Translations under genes and position numbers: made by a program | Notes under the pieces: generated by a model | The model's database searches: none | What the model was told of the DNA's origin: nothing | What the model saw: the letters and a program-made list of their open reading frames with translations, nothing else | In this document: positions 47,801 through 57,153 of the stretch, in pieces | Position numbering within the stretch: the stretch's first letter is position 1 | How the letters are laid out: the number at the start of each line of letters is the position of its first letter | Origin: Membranihabitans marinus | GTDB lineage: Bacteria > Bacteroidota > Bacteroidia > Chitinophagales > Saprospiraceae | Direction of reading: 5' to 3' | Length of the DNA: 64,000 bases | NCBI RefSeq assembly: GCF_019802045.1 | Contig: NZ_JAHVHU010000012.1 | Location: 1-64,000 of the forward strand

Positions 47801-49177
47801 ATGGAAAAAAGAAGAGATTTTATCAAAAAAGGAATGCTTGGTACCGCCGGATTGGCTATGGGCGGCATGGGGTTTCCTGCTAAATCATATGGATCTATCA
47901 TGGGGGCCAACGATCGCATCAATGTGGCCGTGGTAGGCATACGTGGTCGCGGAAAGTCCCACATCAATGCGTGGGCTGACTTAAAAGATAGCCACAACAT
48001 TCGGTTAACCACCCTCTGTGATGTGGATGAGCAGTTTTTTGAACCCCGCGCCAAAATGGTTACAGATAAGGGCGGTGCGAAACCGGCCACAGTTTGGGAT
48101 CAGCGCAGGGTATTTGATGATCCGGACATTCACGCAGTGTCTTTTGCTACGCCCAATCACTGGCATGCATTGGGGGCTATATGGGCGGCTCAGGCCGGGA
48201 AGCATGTGTATGTGGAGAAGCCCGCCATGCACAATGTATGGGAAGGTCGAAAAATGATCGAAGCGGCACGTAAATACGACAGGATTATGCAGGTTGGATT
48301 TCAAAACCGATCGATTGCCAACGTTATGGAAGCCATTAAGTTTCTCCACGATGGGGGGATCGGAGATGTTTACATGGCTCGGGGGTTATGTATTAAGCCG
48401 CGTGATTCCTTTGGAATAGCAAAAGACAGTGCTCCACCAGCCAGTCTCCATTATGATGAATGGCTCGGTCCGGCTACCTGGCGGCAATACAACGAAAAAC
48501 GAGGGCACTACAATTGGCACTGGTTTTGGGATACGGGCAACGGAGATACAGGAAATCAGGGTCCGCACCAGTTTGATGTTGCTCGGTGGGGTCTGAATAA
48601 AAATGAGCATCCGGTGTCTGTCTATTCCAGTGGTGCTGTTTTTGGTATTGATCCGAAAGAATGTGCACAAGAGACTCCGAACACCCAAAGTTCTATATTT
48701 AGATATAAAGATGGTACCATGCTTGAGTTCGAGACGAGAGGCCGGTATTCCAATGCGGAGTCCAGTCTGGATACTCGGATCGGAAATATATTTTATGGGA
48801 CAGAGGGGTATTTGGAGATAGACGGCGGTACCTGGAGAGCGTTTCGAGAAAGAGAAAAAGAGCCTTTTGCTCAGTCTAAAAAAGGGGGGGTGAGTAATGC
48901 TGATATTTCGCTAACCGGACCCAAGGGGACAGAGCATTTTGCGAATTTCATCAACGCTATTCACTCCGGCAATCATCATGATTTGCATTGTGATATTCGG
49001 GAAGGATTTTACTCGACGACGCTTCCATTAATAGCCAACATCTCCTACCGTCTGGATCGCAAGCTGAAGTTTATGGGTGGTGATATGGATCGGGAGTTGT
49101 TTATGAATGACGCAGAGGCCAATGCGATGTTGACCCGAGCCTACCGACCTCCTTATGTCGTGCCACAAAATGTATAA
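47801..49177 (+). CDS. Tat-exported Gfo/Idh/MocA oxidoreductase of PUL B
   Basis: This 458-residue enzyme has a twin-arginine signal (KRRDFIKKGMLGTAGLAMGG). The Rossmann half reads INVAVVGIRGRGKSHINAWA, followed by IHAVSFATPNHWHALGAIWAAQAGKHVYVEKPAMH. The catalytic half contains WDTGNGDTGNQGPHQFDVARWGL, with family His and Asp. It resembles the first PUL A enzyme (25454) in the GNxGxHxxDxARW block, so the two may do the same oxidation on different sugars. Here it lies upstream of a DUF6807 gene and a heparinase-like lyase. A TATCTTTT box at 47762 resembles a -7 promoter element, but the upstream partner box is missing. No DUF1080 gene is found in this half of the PUL. Confidence 0.92.
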   Translation: MEKRRDFIKKGMLGTAGLAMGGMGFPAKSYGSIMGANDRINVAVVGIRGRGKSHINAWADLKDSHNIRLTTLCDVDEQFFEPRAKMVTDKGGAKPATVWDQRRVFDDPDIHAVSFATPNHWHALGAIWAAQAGKHVYVEKPAMHNVWEGRKMIEAARKYDRIMQVGFQNRSIANVMEAIKFLHDGGIGDVYMARGLCIKPRDSFGIAKDSAPPASLHYDEWLGPATWRQYNEKRGHYNWHWFWDTGNGDTGNQGPHQFDVARWGLNKNEHPVSVYSSGAVFGIDPKECAQETPNTQSSIFRYKDGTMLEFETRGRYSNAESSLDTRIGNIFYGTEGYLEIDGGTWRAFREREKEPFAQSKKGGVSNADISLTGPKGTEHFANFINAIHSGNHHDLHCDIREGFYSTTLPLIANISYRLDRKLKFMGGDMDRELFMNDAEANAMLTRAYRPPYVVPQNV

Positions 49178-49436
49178 CAATGTTCTATTCGTGTATGAAC
49201 AACTATATATAGAAACACTAAATTATTCGTAGATCTCAATGATTATCGCAGTTTTACTACAGTGGAAATGTGGTGCCTTCAGCGTTGATCACGCTAAAAG
49301 TTGACAGGTCCTGCGAGTTCTGCAGACGACCTTGAGAGTGCCCAAAATTTTGTTCTCTTGGCAGTGGGTTAGCACTGGGTGGGAAGAACCAATCAACTGC
49401 TCAACGACTTAACCAATCTACATCAAACAAATAAAA

Positions 49437-50507
49437 ATGAAGTATTTTACAATTAGCTTAGCCTGCATGGCTTGTATTTTGATGGTCTCGTGCAACATGG
49501 GTTCCGATTCAAATGTGGAAGAGGAACCCCGTGAAGAAGTGACTTTCCAAGAAAACAAATCCGATAATAGTATTGATGTGCTGATTGATGGGCAACGATT
49601 TACGACTTATCGCTGGCCCAAGAATGTAACCAAGCCCATATTATATCCGATCGTTACCTCGAATGGAACAGAGATAACCCGCGGTTTTCCCATTCATCCC
49701 AAAACGGGGGAACGAGCTGATCATCCCCATCAGATTGGAATGTGGCTAACCTATGGAGATGTCGATGGCAATGACTTTTGGGGCAATGGATCCCATGGTT
49801 TGGGGACAACAAATCCAAACGGTGGCATCATAAAGCATCTGAAGGTGGATGAAATGTCGGACGGGGCCGGAGCGGGGATCCTGGTTACTTCCGAGAGTTG
49901 GGAAGACAGCACGGGACAGGAACTCTTGAAGGAACACACTGAATACCACTTTATCGCTGAAGATTCAGTTCGGATCATTGACCGGATCACGACATTGACT
50001 GCTGGCAATAAAGCTGTTTCTTTGCCGGATACCAAAGAAGGTATGTTTGGAATCCGAGTTGCCCGTGAATTGGAATTGCCGGCACAGGGTGAGGTGACGC
50101 TTTACAGTGCATCTGGAGAACCAGAAAAAGTAAAAGAAATGGACAATACGTCGATATCAGGTGATTACCTCAGCAGTGAAGGAGGAACTGGTCTTGGGGT
50201 CTGGGGAACACGGGCTCGCTGGATGGATTTGTATGGGAACATCGATGGAGAGGATATTTCACTCGTTATATGTGATCATCCGGATAATCCAAGTTATCCG
50301 ACCTGGTGGCATGCCCGGGGGTATGGATTGTTTTCAGCTAACCCATTGGGCGCCAAAGACTTTACGAAAGGTGATACCACGGTTGATTTCTCCATTCCGG
50401 CCCATGAATCGGTGACCTTTCGATATCGTGTGGTGATCAGTTCGGGTTTTCATCTCACTGCTGAGCAAATCAACGGATTTGCCGATGATTTTGGTAAACG
50501 GCAATGA
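49437..50507 (+). CDS. DUF6807 (PmoA-family) lipoprotein
   Basis: This 356-residue lipoprotein (lipobox LMVSC, then NMGSDS) belongs to the DUF6807 family, often labelled PmoA although it is unrelated to methane monooxygenase. Characteristic segments are YRWPKNVTKPILYPIVTSNGTEITRGFPIHP, ERADHPHQIGMWLTYGDVDGNDFW and PDNPSYPTWWHARGYGLFSANPLG. The HPHQ and WHxRxYGLFSANPLG blocks hold conserved polar residues that may form an active or binding site. No enzyme activity is established. The family is repeatedly found beside Tat-type Gfo/Idh/MocA oxidoreductases, as here (the oxidoreductase ends 259 bases upstream). It may therefore take part in the same sugar-oxidation route. Confidence 0.88.
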   Translation: MKYFTISLACMACILMVSCNMGSDSNVEEEPREEVTFQENKSDNSIDVLIDGQRFTTYRWPKNVTKPILYPIVTSNGTEITRGFPIHPKTGERADHPHQIGMWLTYGDVDGNDFWGNGSHGLGTTNPNGGIIKHLKVDEMSDGAGAGILVTSESWEDSTGQELLKEHTEYHFIAEDSVRIIDRITTLTAGNKAVSLPDTKEGMFGIRVARELELPAQGEVTLYSASGEPEKVKEMDNTSISGDYLSSEGGTGLGVWGTRARWMDLYGNIDGEDISLVICDHPDNPSYPTWWHARGYGLFSANPLGAKDFTKGDTTVDFSIPAHESVTFRYRVVISSGFHLTAEQINGFADDFGKRQ

Positions 50508-50567
50508 TGTAGTTGTGGAAGGTTTTAAAAGCATCGATCACCTAAAGTATATAAATTTCCTCAAAGT

Positions 50568-52589
50568 ATGAATGGAAGAGAATGGTTTTGTCTCGTGCTG
50601 GTTTGCATTACATTTTTACCTGTGCATGCCCAGGGTTGGCGCAAAATCACTACTGTAGAAGAGGTCTGTGCTGCCTACCCCGGTAAGATGCATGAGATGC
50701 TCGAAGCCTTTGATTTGGAACACCGCGAATTGACGCAAGTTAAGATGAACTACCAATCCGGTGATCTTGTGAAAGCATGCAAAGCCCTTTTGGATTATTA
50801 TGAAAGCAGTCCGTCTGGTGCTCATTTGCGTAGAACATTGCCCGAAAAAACCGAAGAAACGATAACCCTGGCTGACACGATACTGAAAAATGTTTTTGTA
50901 ATACAGAATGTTCGGGGAGAACTTCCCTGGACGGAAGATGGGCACCGGGATTGGCATTACAAGGGACCCAACAATGATCGGGAGTGGGCCTGGTTATCTA
51001 ATCGGCATTTTCAGCTTCGCACTGTTTTTAATGCCTATTTTGATACCGGAAATCCGAAGTATGCCGAGTATATAGACCTATTCTTACGAGATTTTATTAT
51101 CGCCAGCATGCCATATCCGGCAGTTAAAAGCTCCACATCAGTGTGGCGTGGTTTGGAAGTAGCAGCTCGTGCCAAGGTATGGCCTAGCGTGTTTTATGGC
51201 CTTCAAAAAAGTCCCTATTTATCCTCTGCGACGAAGCTGTTAATCTTAAGCAGCCTGCCTGATCATGCCCATTATAGCCGAAATTTTCACAATGAAAACA
51301 ATTGGTTGACGATGGAAATATCCGCATTGGCTACGGTAGCTGCGGAGTTTCCTGAGTATAAAAAATCCGGGGAATGGCTGGATTATGCAGCAAAAACCAT
51401 GACGCAGAGCATGATTGATCAAGTTTACCCGGATGGTACTCAAAAAGAGATGTCTTCGCACTACCATACGGTCGCTGCACGAAACTTTGAATTGTTTGAG
51501 CGCATTTGCAATCGGGCAGATTATCCTTTGCCTGATTTTTTCCATGAAACTATTAGGCAGATGTATGGCTATACAGCAAAAACTGTGCGACCGGATGGGT
51601 ATGGGGTTATGAACAATGACGGTGACCGAACCTTTGATTCGACGCTGATTCTCAATGCCGCTGCAAAGTTCAATCAACCCGAATGGTCCTATATAGTTAC
51701 AAATGGTGAAAAAGGTGTTAAACCGGTCAAGGAACCGTCGTACTTTTTTCCCTGGGCAGGTCAGTTGATTTCCCGGAGCGGCTTTAATCCCGATGCACAT
51801 TGGTCATTTTTCGATGTAGGCCCCTGGGGGAGTGCACATCAGCACAATGATAAATTGCATCTTTCCGTTTCTGCATATGGAAGAGATTTGCTCGTGGATG
51901 CGGGTCGGTTTGCTTATACCGGAGCGGTGGCTGATAAGTTTCGTGGGTATGCGAAGGGGAGTCAGGGGCATAACGTGATATTAATCGATGGAAAAGGGCA
52001 ATCTCCAGGTCAGAAACTGGCAGAGGAGCCCCTACCTGATGACCAATGGGCAATTGCAGAAGAGTATGATTATGCCTGGTCGTCCTTCGACGATTTCATC
52101 GATGTAAATGGAGAAGCGGATCATACCCGGTTGGTTTATTATCAGCGGGGCGAGTTTTGGATCGTCGTGGATAAGATCACAACGGATCGTCCGCGTAGGA
52201 TCGATGCATTATGGCATTGGCACCCCGATAATAAAGTAAAAATCGAGCGACAGCGTGTAAGGACGCAAAATGACCACGGTAATTTGCAGATCATTCCATT
52301 GGGTGGTGAACCATGGGATGTCCAAATGGTGAAAGGGCAGGAAGAGCCTGAAATCCAAGGCTGGTATAGCGAGGAATACAATAAGTATGAACCCAATCCC
52401 ACGACCATTTATTCCACCCGGATCGAGGAAACCAGCACATTTGTCTGGGTGCTTTATCCGTCTGAAAAACCAGTAGCAGGAATGAAAGCTGAGATCATTT
52501 CATATGATCAGGATGAAATCACTGTGAGAATAGCTGAACCAGGTCAGGATGTCCGGGAGGTGACTCTTTTGACATCGTTCCGTGAATAG
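50568..52589 (+). CDS. Heparinase II/III-like polysaccharide lyase
   Basis: This 673-residue secreted protein (signal VLVCITFLPVHAQ) has an N-terminal helical toroid of about 370 residues and a C-terminal heparinase II/III beta-sandwich domain. Possible catalytic residues are the Asn in HNENNWLTMEISALA, the Tyr/His in KEMSSHYHTVA and the His in GSAHQHNDKLHLSVSAYG. The domain SRSGFNPDAHWSFFDVG to RLVYYQRGEFWIVVDKI is typical of the family. Lyases of this type cleave next to uronic acids (heparan, chondroitin, hyaluronan, alginate or ulvan-like chains) by beta-elimination. With four sulfatases upstream it implies a sulfated uronate polymer, perhaps glycosaminoglycan-like, though no subfamily can be assigned by eye. 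The length fits the family. Confidence 0.88.
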   Translation: MNGREWFCLVLVCITFLPVHAQGWRKITTVEEVCAAYPGKMHEMLEAFDLEHRELTQVKMNYQSGDLVKACKALLDYYESSPSGAHLRRTLPEKTEETITLADTILKNVFVIQNVRGELPWTEDGHRDWHYKGPNNDREWAWLSNRHFQLRTVFNAYFDTGNPKYAEYIDLFLRDFIIASMPYPAVKSSTSVWRGLEVAARAKVWPSVFYGLQKSPYLSSATKLLILSSLPDHAHYSRNFHNENNWLTMEISALATVAAEFPEYKKSGEWLDYAAKTMTQSMIDQVYPDGTQKEMSSHYHTVAARNFELFERICNRADYPLPDFFHETIRQMYGYTAKTVRPDGYGVMNNDGDRTFDSTLILNAAAKFNQPEWSYIVTNGEKGVKPVKEPSYFFPWAGQLISRSGFNPDAHWSFFDVGPWGSAHQHNDKLHLSVSAYGRDLLVDAGRFAYTGAVADKFRGYAKGSQGHNVILIDGKGQSPGQKLAEEPLPDDQWAIAEEYDYAWSSFDDFIDVNGEADHTRLVYYQRGEFWIVVDKITTDRPRRIDALWHWHPDNKVKIERQRVRTQNDHGNLQIIPLGGEPWDVQMVKGQEEPEIQGWYSEEYNKYEPNPTTIYSTRIEETSTFVWVLYPSEKPVAGMKAEIISYDQDEITVRIAEPGQDVREVTLLTSFRE

Positions 52590-52656
52590 TTCCAATGGTC
52601 TGTTAAACATTTTGTTTGTTTATACGTCAAATGTTAATACATCATTCTATTGGCTT

Positions 52657-53316
52657 ATGGATCATCAGAATCGAAAAAAACATTGGGAGAATTTATACGA
52701 AACAACAGATACCAGCACTAAGAGCTGGTACCAACCCATTCCTCATACCTCGCTCTCATGGATTGAAAAAGCCGAAATCCCAGGGAACGCTAAAATCGTA
52801 GACATCGGAGGAGGAGATAGCTATTTGGTCGATCACTTGCTGGACAAAGGGTATAAAGATATTACTGTCGTCGATATCTCTGCAGCTGCCATTGAAAAAG
52901 CGAAAGAGCGGCTTGGTCATAAAGCAGCTAAGGTAAATTGGATCGTATCTGATGTTACTGATTTTACTCCCAGGGAAAAGTATGATCTATGGCACGATCG
53001 GGCGACTTTTCATTTTTTGACCGACCCCGACGATGTTCGACAATACATAAGATCGGTTCGTGAGTATTTATCGCCGCATGGAGCTCTTATTGTCGGCACT
53101 TTTTCGATGAACGGACCTGAAAAATGCAGTGGCCTTCCCATTCAACAATACGCTGCTTCTTCCTTACAGGAAACTTTTGCCCCATGGTTTGAAGCTGAAA
53201 GTTGTGAATACATCGATCACACCACTCCGTCCGGAGCGATCCAGAATTTTGTTTTCGGTCGCTTTGTAAAAAATAAGAAATATGGTGCACAGGAAGAAGT
53301 CGTTGACCTATTCTGA
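52657..53316 (+). CDS. Class I SAM-dependent methyltransferase
   Basis: This 219-residue cytosolic methyltransferase has motif I in IVDIGGGDSYLVDHLL, the acidic end of strand two in ITVVDISAAAIEKAKERL, and DVTDF/HDRATFHFL in the following strand loops. The opening KKHWENLYETTDTSTKSWYQP is that of the thiopurine-/TPMT-like or methyltransf_25 group seen across bacteria. The methyl acceptor is unknown. It follows the heparinase-like gene by 67 bases but shows no logical tie to glycan use, and may be a separate transcript. An open frame extends back to 52582, overlapping the lyase, but the ATG at 52657 begins the family homology. Confidence 0.88.
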   Translation: MDHQNRKKHWENLYETTDTSTKSWYQPIPHTSLSWIEKAEIPGNAKIVDIGGGDSYLVDHLLDKGYKDITVVDISAAAIEKAKERLGHKAAKVNWIVSDVTDFTPREKYDLWHDRATFHFLTDPDDVRQYIRSVREYLSPHGALIVGTFSMNGPEKCSGLPIQQYAASSLQETFAPWFEAESCEYIDHTTPSGAIQNFVFGRFVKNKKYGAQEEVVDLF

Positions 53317-53432
53317 CTTTGCGAACATACGAATGATGTGGAGGTAATTTAAAATCCCTCAATTTTTGGGATGAAACAATCGATGGTCACTTATTCAAGG
53401 TGCATTAATGCATGCCGTGACGAATTAACGGG

Positions 53433-53972
53433 TTAACCAGATTTATTCAGCTGTTCCTTCATCAGATCAACCGGGGGGTAAAGCCTATGCTTTAGCGCGT
53501 TGGGATGTACTATTATCGGTTTACCTTTGATGGGCAGGGTGGGCGAATTGCGGAGTATCGGTCGATACTGAGGTTTTTCAAACATGACAGCCATCGGATT
53601 GAGGCATGTTGTGAATTTTTTGACAGAAACACATTTCGGAGCCTTCGAGGTCGAATGTGCTACGCAAAAATTGACTTGCTGATCCTCGGTGACTTTTTTG
53701 ATTTCTACGGTCTCTTTTGTTTCATTAATGCAATAGGAAAACGATTGATTTATGTTTGTAGTTACATTGTAACTGAGGCGAAGCTCTTCACCGTCCTTGG
53801 ATGAAAAAATTTGTTGATTGCGTTCCGGGGCGGGTTTGCTGGAAAGATCAAAAGGGTGAAACACTGAAAACCAGGGCTGTGTCATGGTGATTAGGTAGGC
53901 AAAGGTGGAGCATCCTATCGCTAAAACGACCGCCGGAAGGTATTTTTTTGTGATTTTGAGTAGTGTCGACAT
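53433..53972 (-). CDS. Small membrane-anchored protein of unknown function
   Basis: I do not recognise this 179-residue protein. It has a basic N-terminus, one membrane helix or uncleaved signal (YLPAVVLAIGCSTFAYLITM) and an outside segment of about 140 residues with four cysteines (FSYCINE, VNFCVAH, PKCVS, TTCLN) that may form two disulfides. The C-terminus is Pro/Lys-rich. There is no catalytic motif. It is coded opposite to its neighbours and ends 116 bases from the methyltransferase gene (convergent). The ATG at 53972 is the natural start. The complementary strand also has an open frame, but that one lacks any feature of a gene. Confidence 0.6.
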   Translation of the reverse strand: MSTLLKITKKYLPAVVLAIGCSTFAYLITMTQPWFSVFHPFDLSSKPAPERNQQIFSSKDGEELRLSYNVTTNINQSFSYCINETKETVEIKKVTEDQQVNFCVAHSTSKAPKCVSVKKFTTCLNPMAVMFEKPQYRPILRNSPTLPIKGKPIIVHPNALKHRLYPPVDLMKEQLNKSG

Positions 53973-54369
53973 TCTTCTTTTTTATCCTGTTTCATTCCAG
54001 TGTACCAAATCATAAATACCAAACACTATTGATGGCTTCTTTTTTACCCTATCTTCATCATCCAAATCCTTATTTAGCTATGGCTATTCGCGGTTTGGTT
54101 TCTTCAATGTCAAAAAATAATCTCTTCAATAGTATCTTTTACTTTTGATTCGGTGCACTAGCACGTCAACCTAAGGGGCATAATATACTCAATTGTTGTT
54201 AGAATAATGTCGTAAAAATGTTAAAATTAGAGATAATGATTTGATGTTGGTGTAAGATAGAACTAAAAAACCGGCAAAATAGCGTGTATGGGGAATGTCT
54301 GTTGGGGATTCCGTTTTGTGCCGTGGCTGATTCATAAACATATGCTGTAATTTGACTATATTCGAAGCT
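53973..54369. other. Intergenic region before the truncated sulfatase
   Basis: About 400 bases. A 61-codon open frame starting at 53963 has no signal or homology pattern that I can see. The rest is AT-rich. It presumably contains promoters for the membrane protein (minus strand) and the sulfatase fragment (plus strand). Confidence 0.4.
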
Positions 54370-55107
54370 GTGAGTAAAGCAATTATAGTACTGGGAATAC
54401 TTTTGGTGGTTGGTTGTACGAACAAAAGAACTGCAGTTCCGATGAGGCCCAATATCCTCTTTATTGCTGTGGACGATTTGCGTCCTGAATTGGGTGCATA
54501 TGGGGCAGACTATATGATCACTCCAAACATGGATCGGTTGGCAGACCAGGGACGCCTATTTCAACATCATTATGTAACCGTACCGACTTGTGGTCCCTCG
54601 CGGTATGCCATGCTGACCGGGCATTATCCACAGCATAGTGCGGAATTGAGGAATAATGTTTTTGAAAAAACCACTGCCCGGCAACAAGAAGAAGATCAAC
54701 CTGAATCTTTCGTCGAAGCGTTTCGCCGAAATGGATATCAAACCGTGGGGATAGGTAAGATCAGTCATTCGGCCGATGGAATGGTGTATGGCTATACTGA
54801 TTCAGTTTCTTCTGTGATGGAAATGCCCCACAGCTGGGATAAATTTCTATTTGACGTCGGAAAGTGGGGCACGGGGTGGAATGCTTTTTTCGGTTACGCC
54901 AGCGGAGAAAATCGTCAAAGCCTGAATAAAGAAGTGAAACCTTATGAGGCCGGACAAGTGAATGACGAGGGGTATCCGGATGGCTTAACCGCCGCACTGG
55001 CAGTGAATCAGTTGGAGGAGTTGGAAGGTGCCGAAATACCAGGCTGGGTGCATTGGATCAGGAACTATGAAGATCGCAAATATCCAAATGAGTTACTTGT
55101 TGTGTAA
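54370..55107 (+). pseudogene. Truncated iduronate-2-sulfatase-like gene
   Basis: The first 220 or so residues form the N-terminal half of a sulfatase: lipobox VVGC, Asp35-Asp36 in IAVDDLRPELGAYG, formylglycine site C74-G-P-S-R78, and GIGKISHSADGMVYGYTD. It stops making sense near LEELEGAEIPG (about base 55041), where relatives continue with a PFFLAVGFxKPHLPF block and the second metal site. Instead, about 20 unrelated codons (WVHWIRNYEDRKYPNELLVV) lead to a stop. The C-terminal half, including the DHG metal ligands, is missing, so the product cannot be active. A deletion is more likely than a frameshift, since no other frame nearby continues the domain. GTG at 54370 is the best start. Confidence 0.8.
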
Positions 55108-55252
55108 TAGGAGCTGTAAAGTTCCCATTTTTCTGTATTTTGGGTTGAAATGAAATATTTGCTTAATGAAAAGGTACCCTTCAGGACATCACTATAGGAA
55201 TAATAGCCCACATTCTGAACAACCCAAACTCAACAGAAGAATTTACTCATCC

Positions 55253-57016
55253 ATGGTCCGTCAAATCTTTAGTCTTCGATTGCGTCAGATATTGCTCTGC
55301 AAAACCAGTCTTAAGCTCAGTATTGTCCTTTTGCTTTTTCAAGGAGTTTGTTTTAAGGGGAATGCTCAGGAAGCCAATGTTGCCGATCAGCCCAACATCA
55401 TTTTTATACTGACCGATGACCAGCGTTGGAGTGCGCTGGGTTACGCCGGAAACGACCTGGTCCATACGCCGACAATGGATGATCTGGCAACCCATGGGCT
55501 TTATTTTAAAAATGCGATGGTGACTACGCCTATTTGTGCCGCCAGCAGGGCAACTATTCTTACAGGGGTGTATGAGCGGACCCATCGGTACGATTTTCAG
55601 ACCAGCGGAATCCGGGAAGAGTTTATGCAATCCTCTTATCCGCGCGAACTGAATAAAGCTGGATACTATACGGGGTTCTACGGTAAATTTGGGGTGCTTT
55701 ATGACGGGATGGAAGAGTTATTCGATGAAGTCGAATCGTACGATCGCAATGGGCGATACAAAGACTACCGCGGCTACTATTACAAAACATTGGATGGAGA
55801 CACCGTCCATCTGACCCGTTATACCGGCCAAAAGGCATTGGATTTTATAGATCAGGCGCCAAAAGACAAACCCTTTTGTCTAAGTCTGAGCTTTTCAGCA
55901 CCGCATGCCCACGATGGGGCGCCCAAACAGTATTTTTGGCAAAAAGAATCCGATCACCTGCTTGCTGATGTGACAATCCCTGATCCTGAATTGAGGGGAG
56001 ACACTTATTTCGACCGTTTGCCCAAAGCAGTCCGGGAAGGATTTAACAGAACCCGGTGGTACTGGCGATATGACACCCCGGACAAATACCAGCACAGTGT
56101 GAAAGGATACTATCGAATGATCGCAGGGGTTGACCGGGAAATATCCTCTATAAGAGAAAAGTTAAAAGAAACCGGCCAGGATCAAAATACGGTCATCATT
56201 GTGATGGGGGACAATGGGTATTTTCAGGGAGAGCGTCAATTGGCGGGGAAATGGCTGATGTACGATAACTCTGTCCGAGTGCCCCTGATCATTTATGATC
56301 CTCGCAATCCCCGCCACCGGGATATTGACCAGATGGCTATGAATATCGATGTCCCTTCGACGATTCTGGATTTCGCTGGTGCTCCTATGCCGAAGGAATG
56401 GCAGGGAAAAAGCCTGGTTCCGTTTCTGACTGCGGATGCCTATGATATGGAGCGGGACACCGCTTTGATCGAGCATTTGTGGGACTTCGAACACATTCCT
56501 CCAAGTGAGGGACTACGAACGGAACATTGGAAGTATATGCGATACATCAACGACAAATCCATCGAAGAACTGTACAATACCACGGAAGATCCGGGCGAAA
56601 CCAATAATCTGGCATCCGCACCGGGGCAATTTATTCGGTTGCAGGAATTTCGAAACTGGATGAATCAAAAAGATTCAGAATACAAAGATCCTTATGTCGG
56701 TCACCCTTCAGGTCTAAAAGTGGACCTTGGTTTTTTACCAGGCACTAAGAAATTGGAGCGCTTTTTTTCATGGGTGGTCCCTAAAGGTGCCGGAACACAG
56801 AAATCATACCAGATTCTCGTATCTGACAGTGAGCAAAATCTAAAGCTGAACATTGGAGAGCTTTGGAATAGCGGTGAAGTCACATCGACCGAACATAGCG
56901 GCATAATTTACGAAGGCGATGCTTTGGAAAGCGGAACCACATACTATTGGAAGGTTCGCATTTGGGATGATTTGCACCGCTTGAGCAGGTATTCCAACAT
57001 ACATTCCTTTCAATAG
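55253..57016 (+). CDS. Sulfatase fused to a C-terminal Ig-like domain
   Basis: This 587-residue secreted sulfatase has Asp55-Asp56 in ILTDDQRWSALGYAGN and modification site C95-A-A-S-R99 in TPICAASRATILTG. The site is a C-x-A-S-R variant of the usual C-x-P-S-R, as known in several natural sulfatases. SFSAPHAHDGAPKQYF and the metal site VMGDNGYFQGERQLAGKW complete the active site. After the normal end (WMNQKDSEYKDPYVG), about 83 residues (505-587) form an Ig/FN3-like domain with FSWVVPKGAGTQKSYQILVS and GTTYYWKVRIWD. That pattern is the N-terminal Ig-like domain of bacterial alpha-L-rhamnosidases. This fusion is unusual. An earlier ATG at 55166 is possible, but the one at 55253 places the signal peptide better. 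Confidence 0.88.
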   Translation: MVRQIFSLRLRQILLCKTSLKLSIVLLLFQGVCFKGNAQEANVADQPNIIFILTDDQRWSALGYAGNDLVHTPTMDDLATHGLYFKNAMVTTPICAASRATILTGVYERTHRYDFQTSGIREEFMQSSYPRELNKAGYYTGFYGKFGVLYDGMEELFDEVESYDRNGRYKDYRGYYYKTLDGDTVHLTRYTGQKALDFIDQAPKDKPFCLSLSFSAPHAHDGAPKQYFWQKESDHLLADVTIPDPELRGDTYFDRLPKAVREGFNRTRWYWRYDTPDKYQHSVKGYYRMIAGVDREISSIREKLKETGQDQNTVIIVMGDNGYFQGERQLAGKWLMYDNSVRVPLIIYDPRNPRHRDIDQMAMNIDVPSTILDFAGAPMPKEWQGKSLVPFLTADAYDMERDTALIEHLWDFEHIPPSEGLRTEHWKYMRYINDKSIEELYNTTEDPGETNNLASAPGQFIRLQEFRNWMNQKDSEYKDPYVGHPSGLKVDLGFLPGTKKLERFFSWVVPKGAGTQKSYQILVSDSEQNLKLNIGELWNSGEVTSTEHSGIIYEGDALESGTTYYWKVRIWDDLHRLSRYSNIHSFQ

Positions 57017-57153
57017 CAGGCCCTGGCTGGACATCAATCACAATATCGACTACCACCTTATCTTTTCTATTGACGATATATCACTAGTTTAACCACCTCC
57101 ATTTTTGAAATTCCAATAACCAAAGCGAAGCGTCCCAACGACCATCGACTAGG

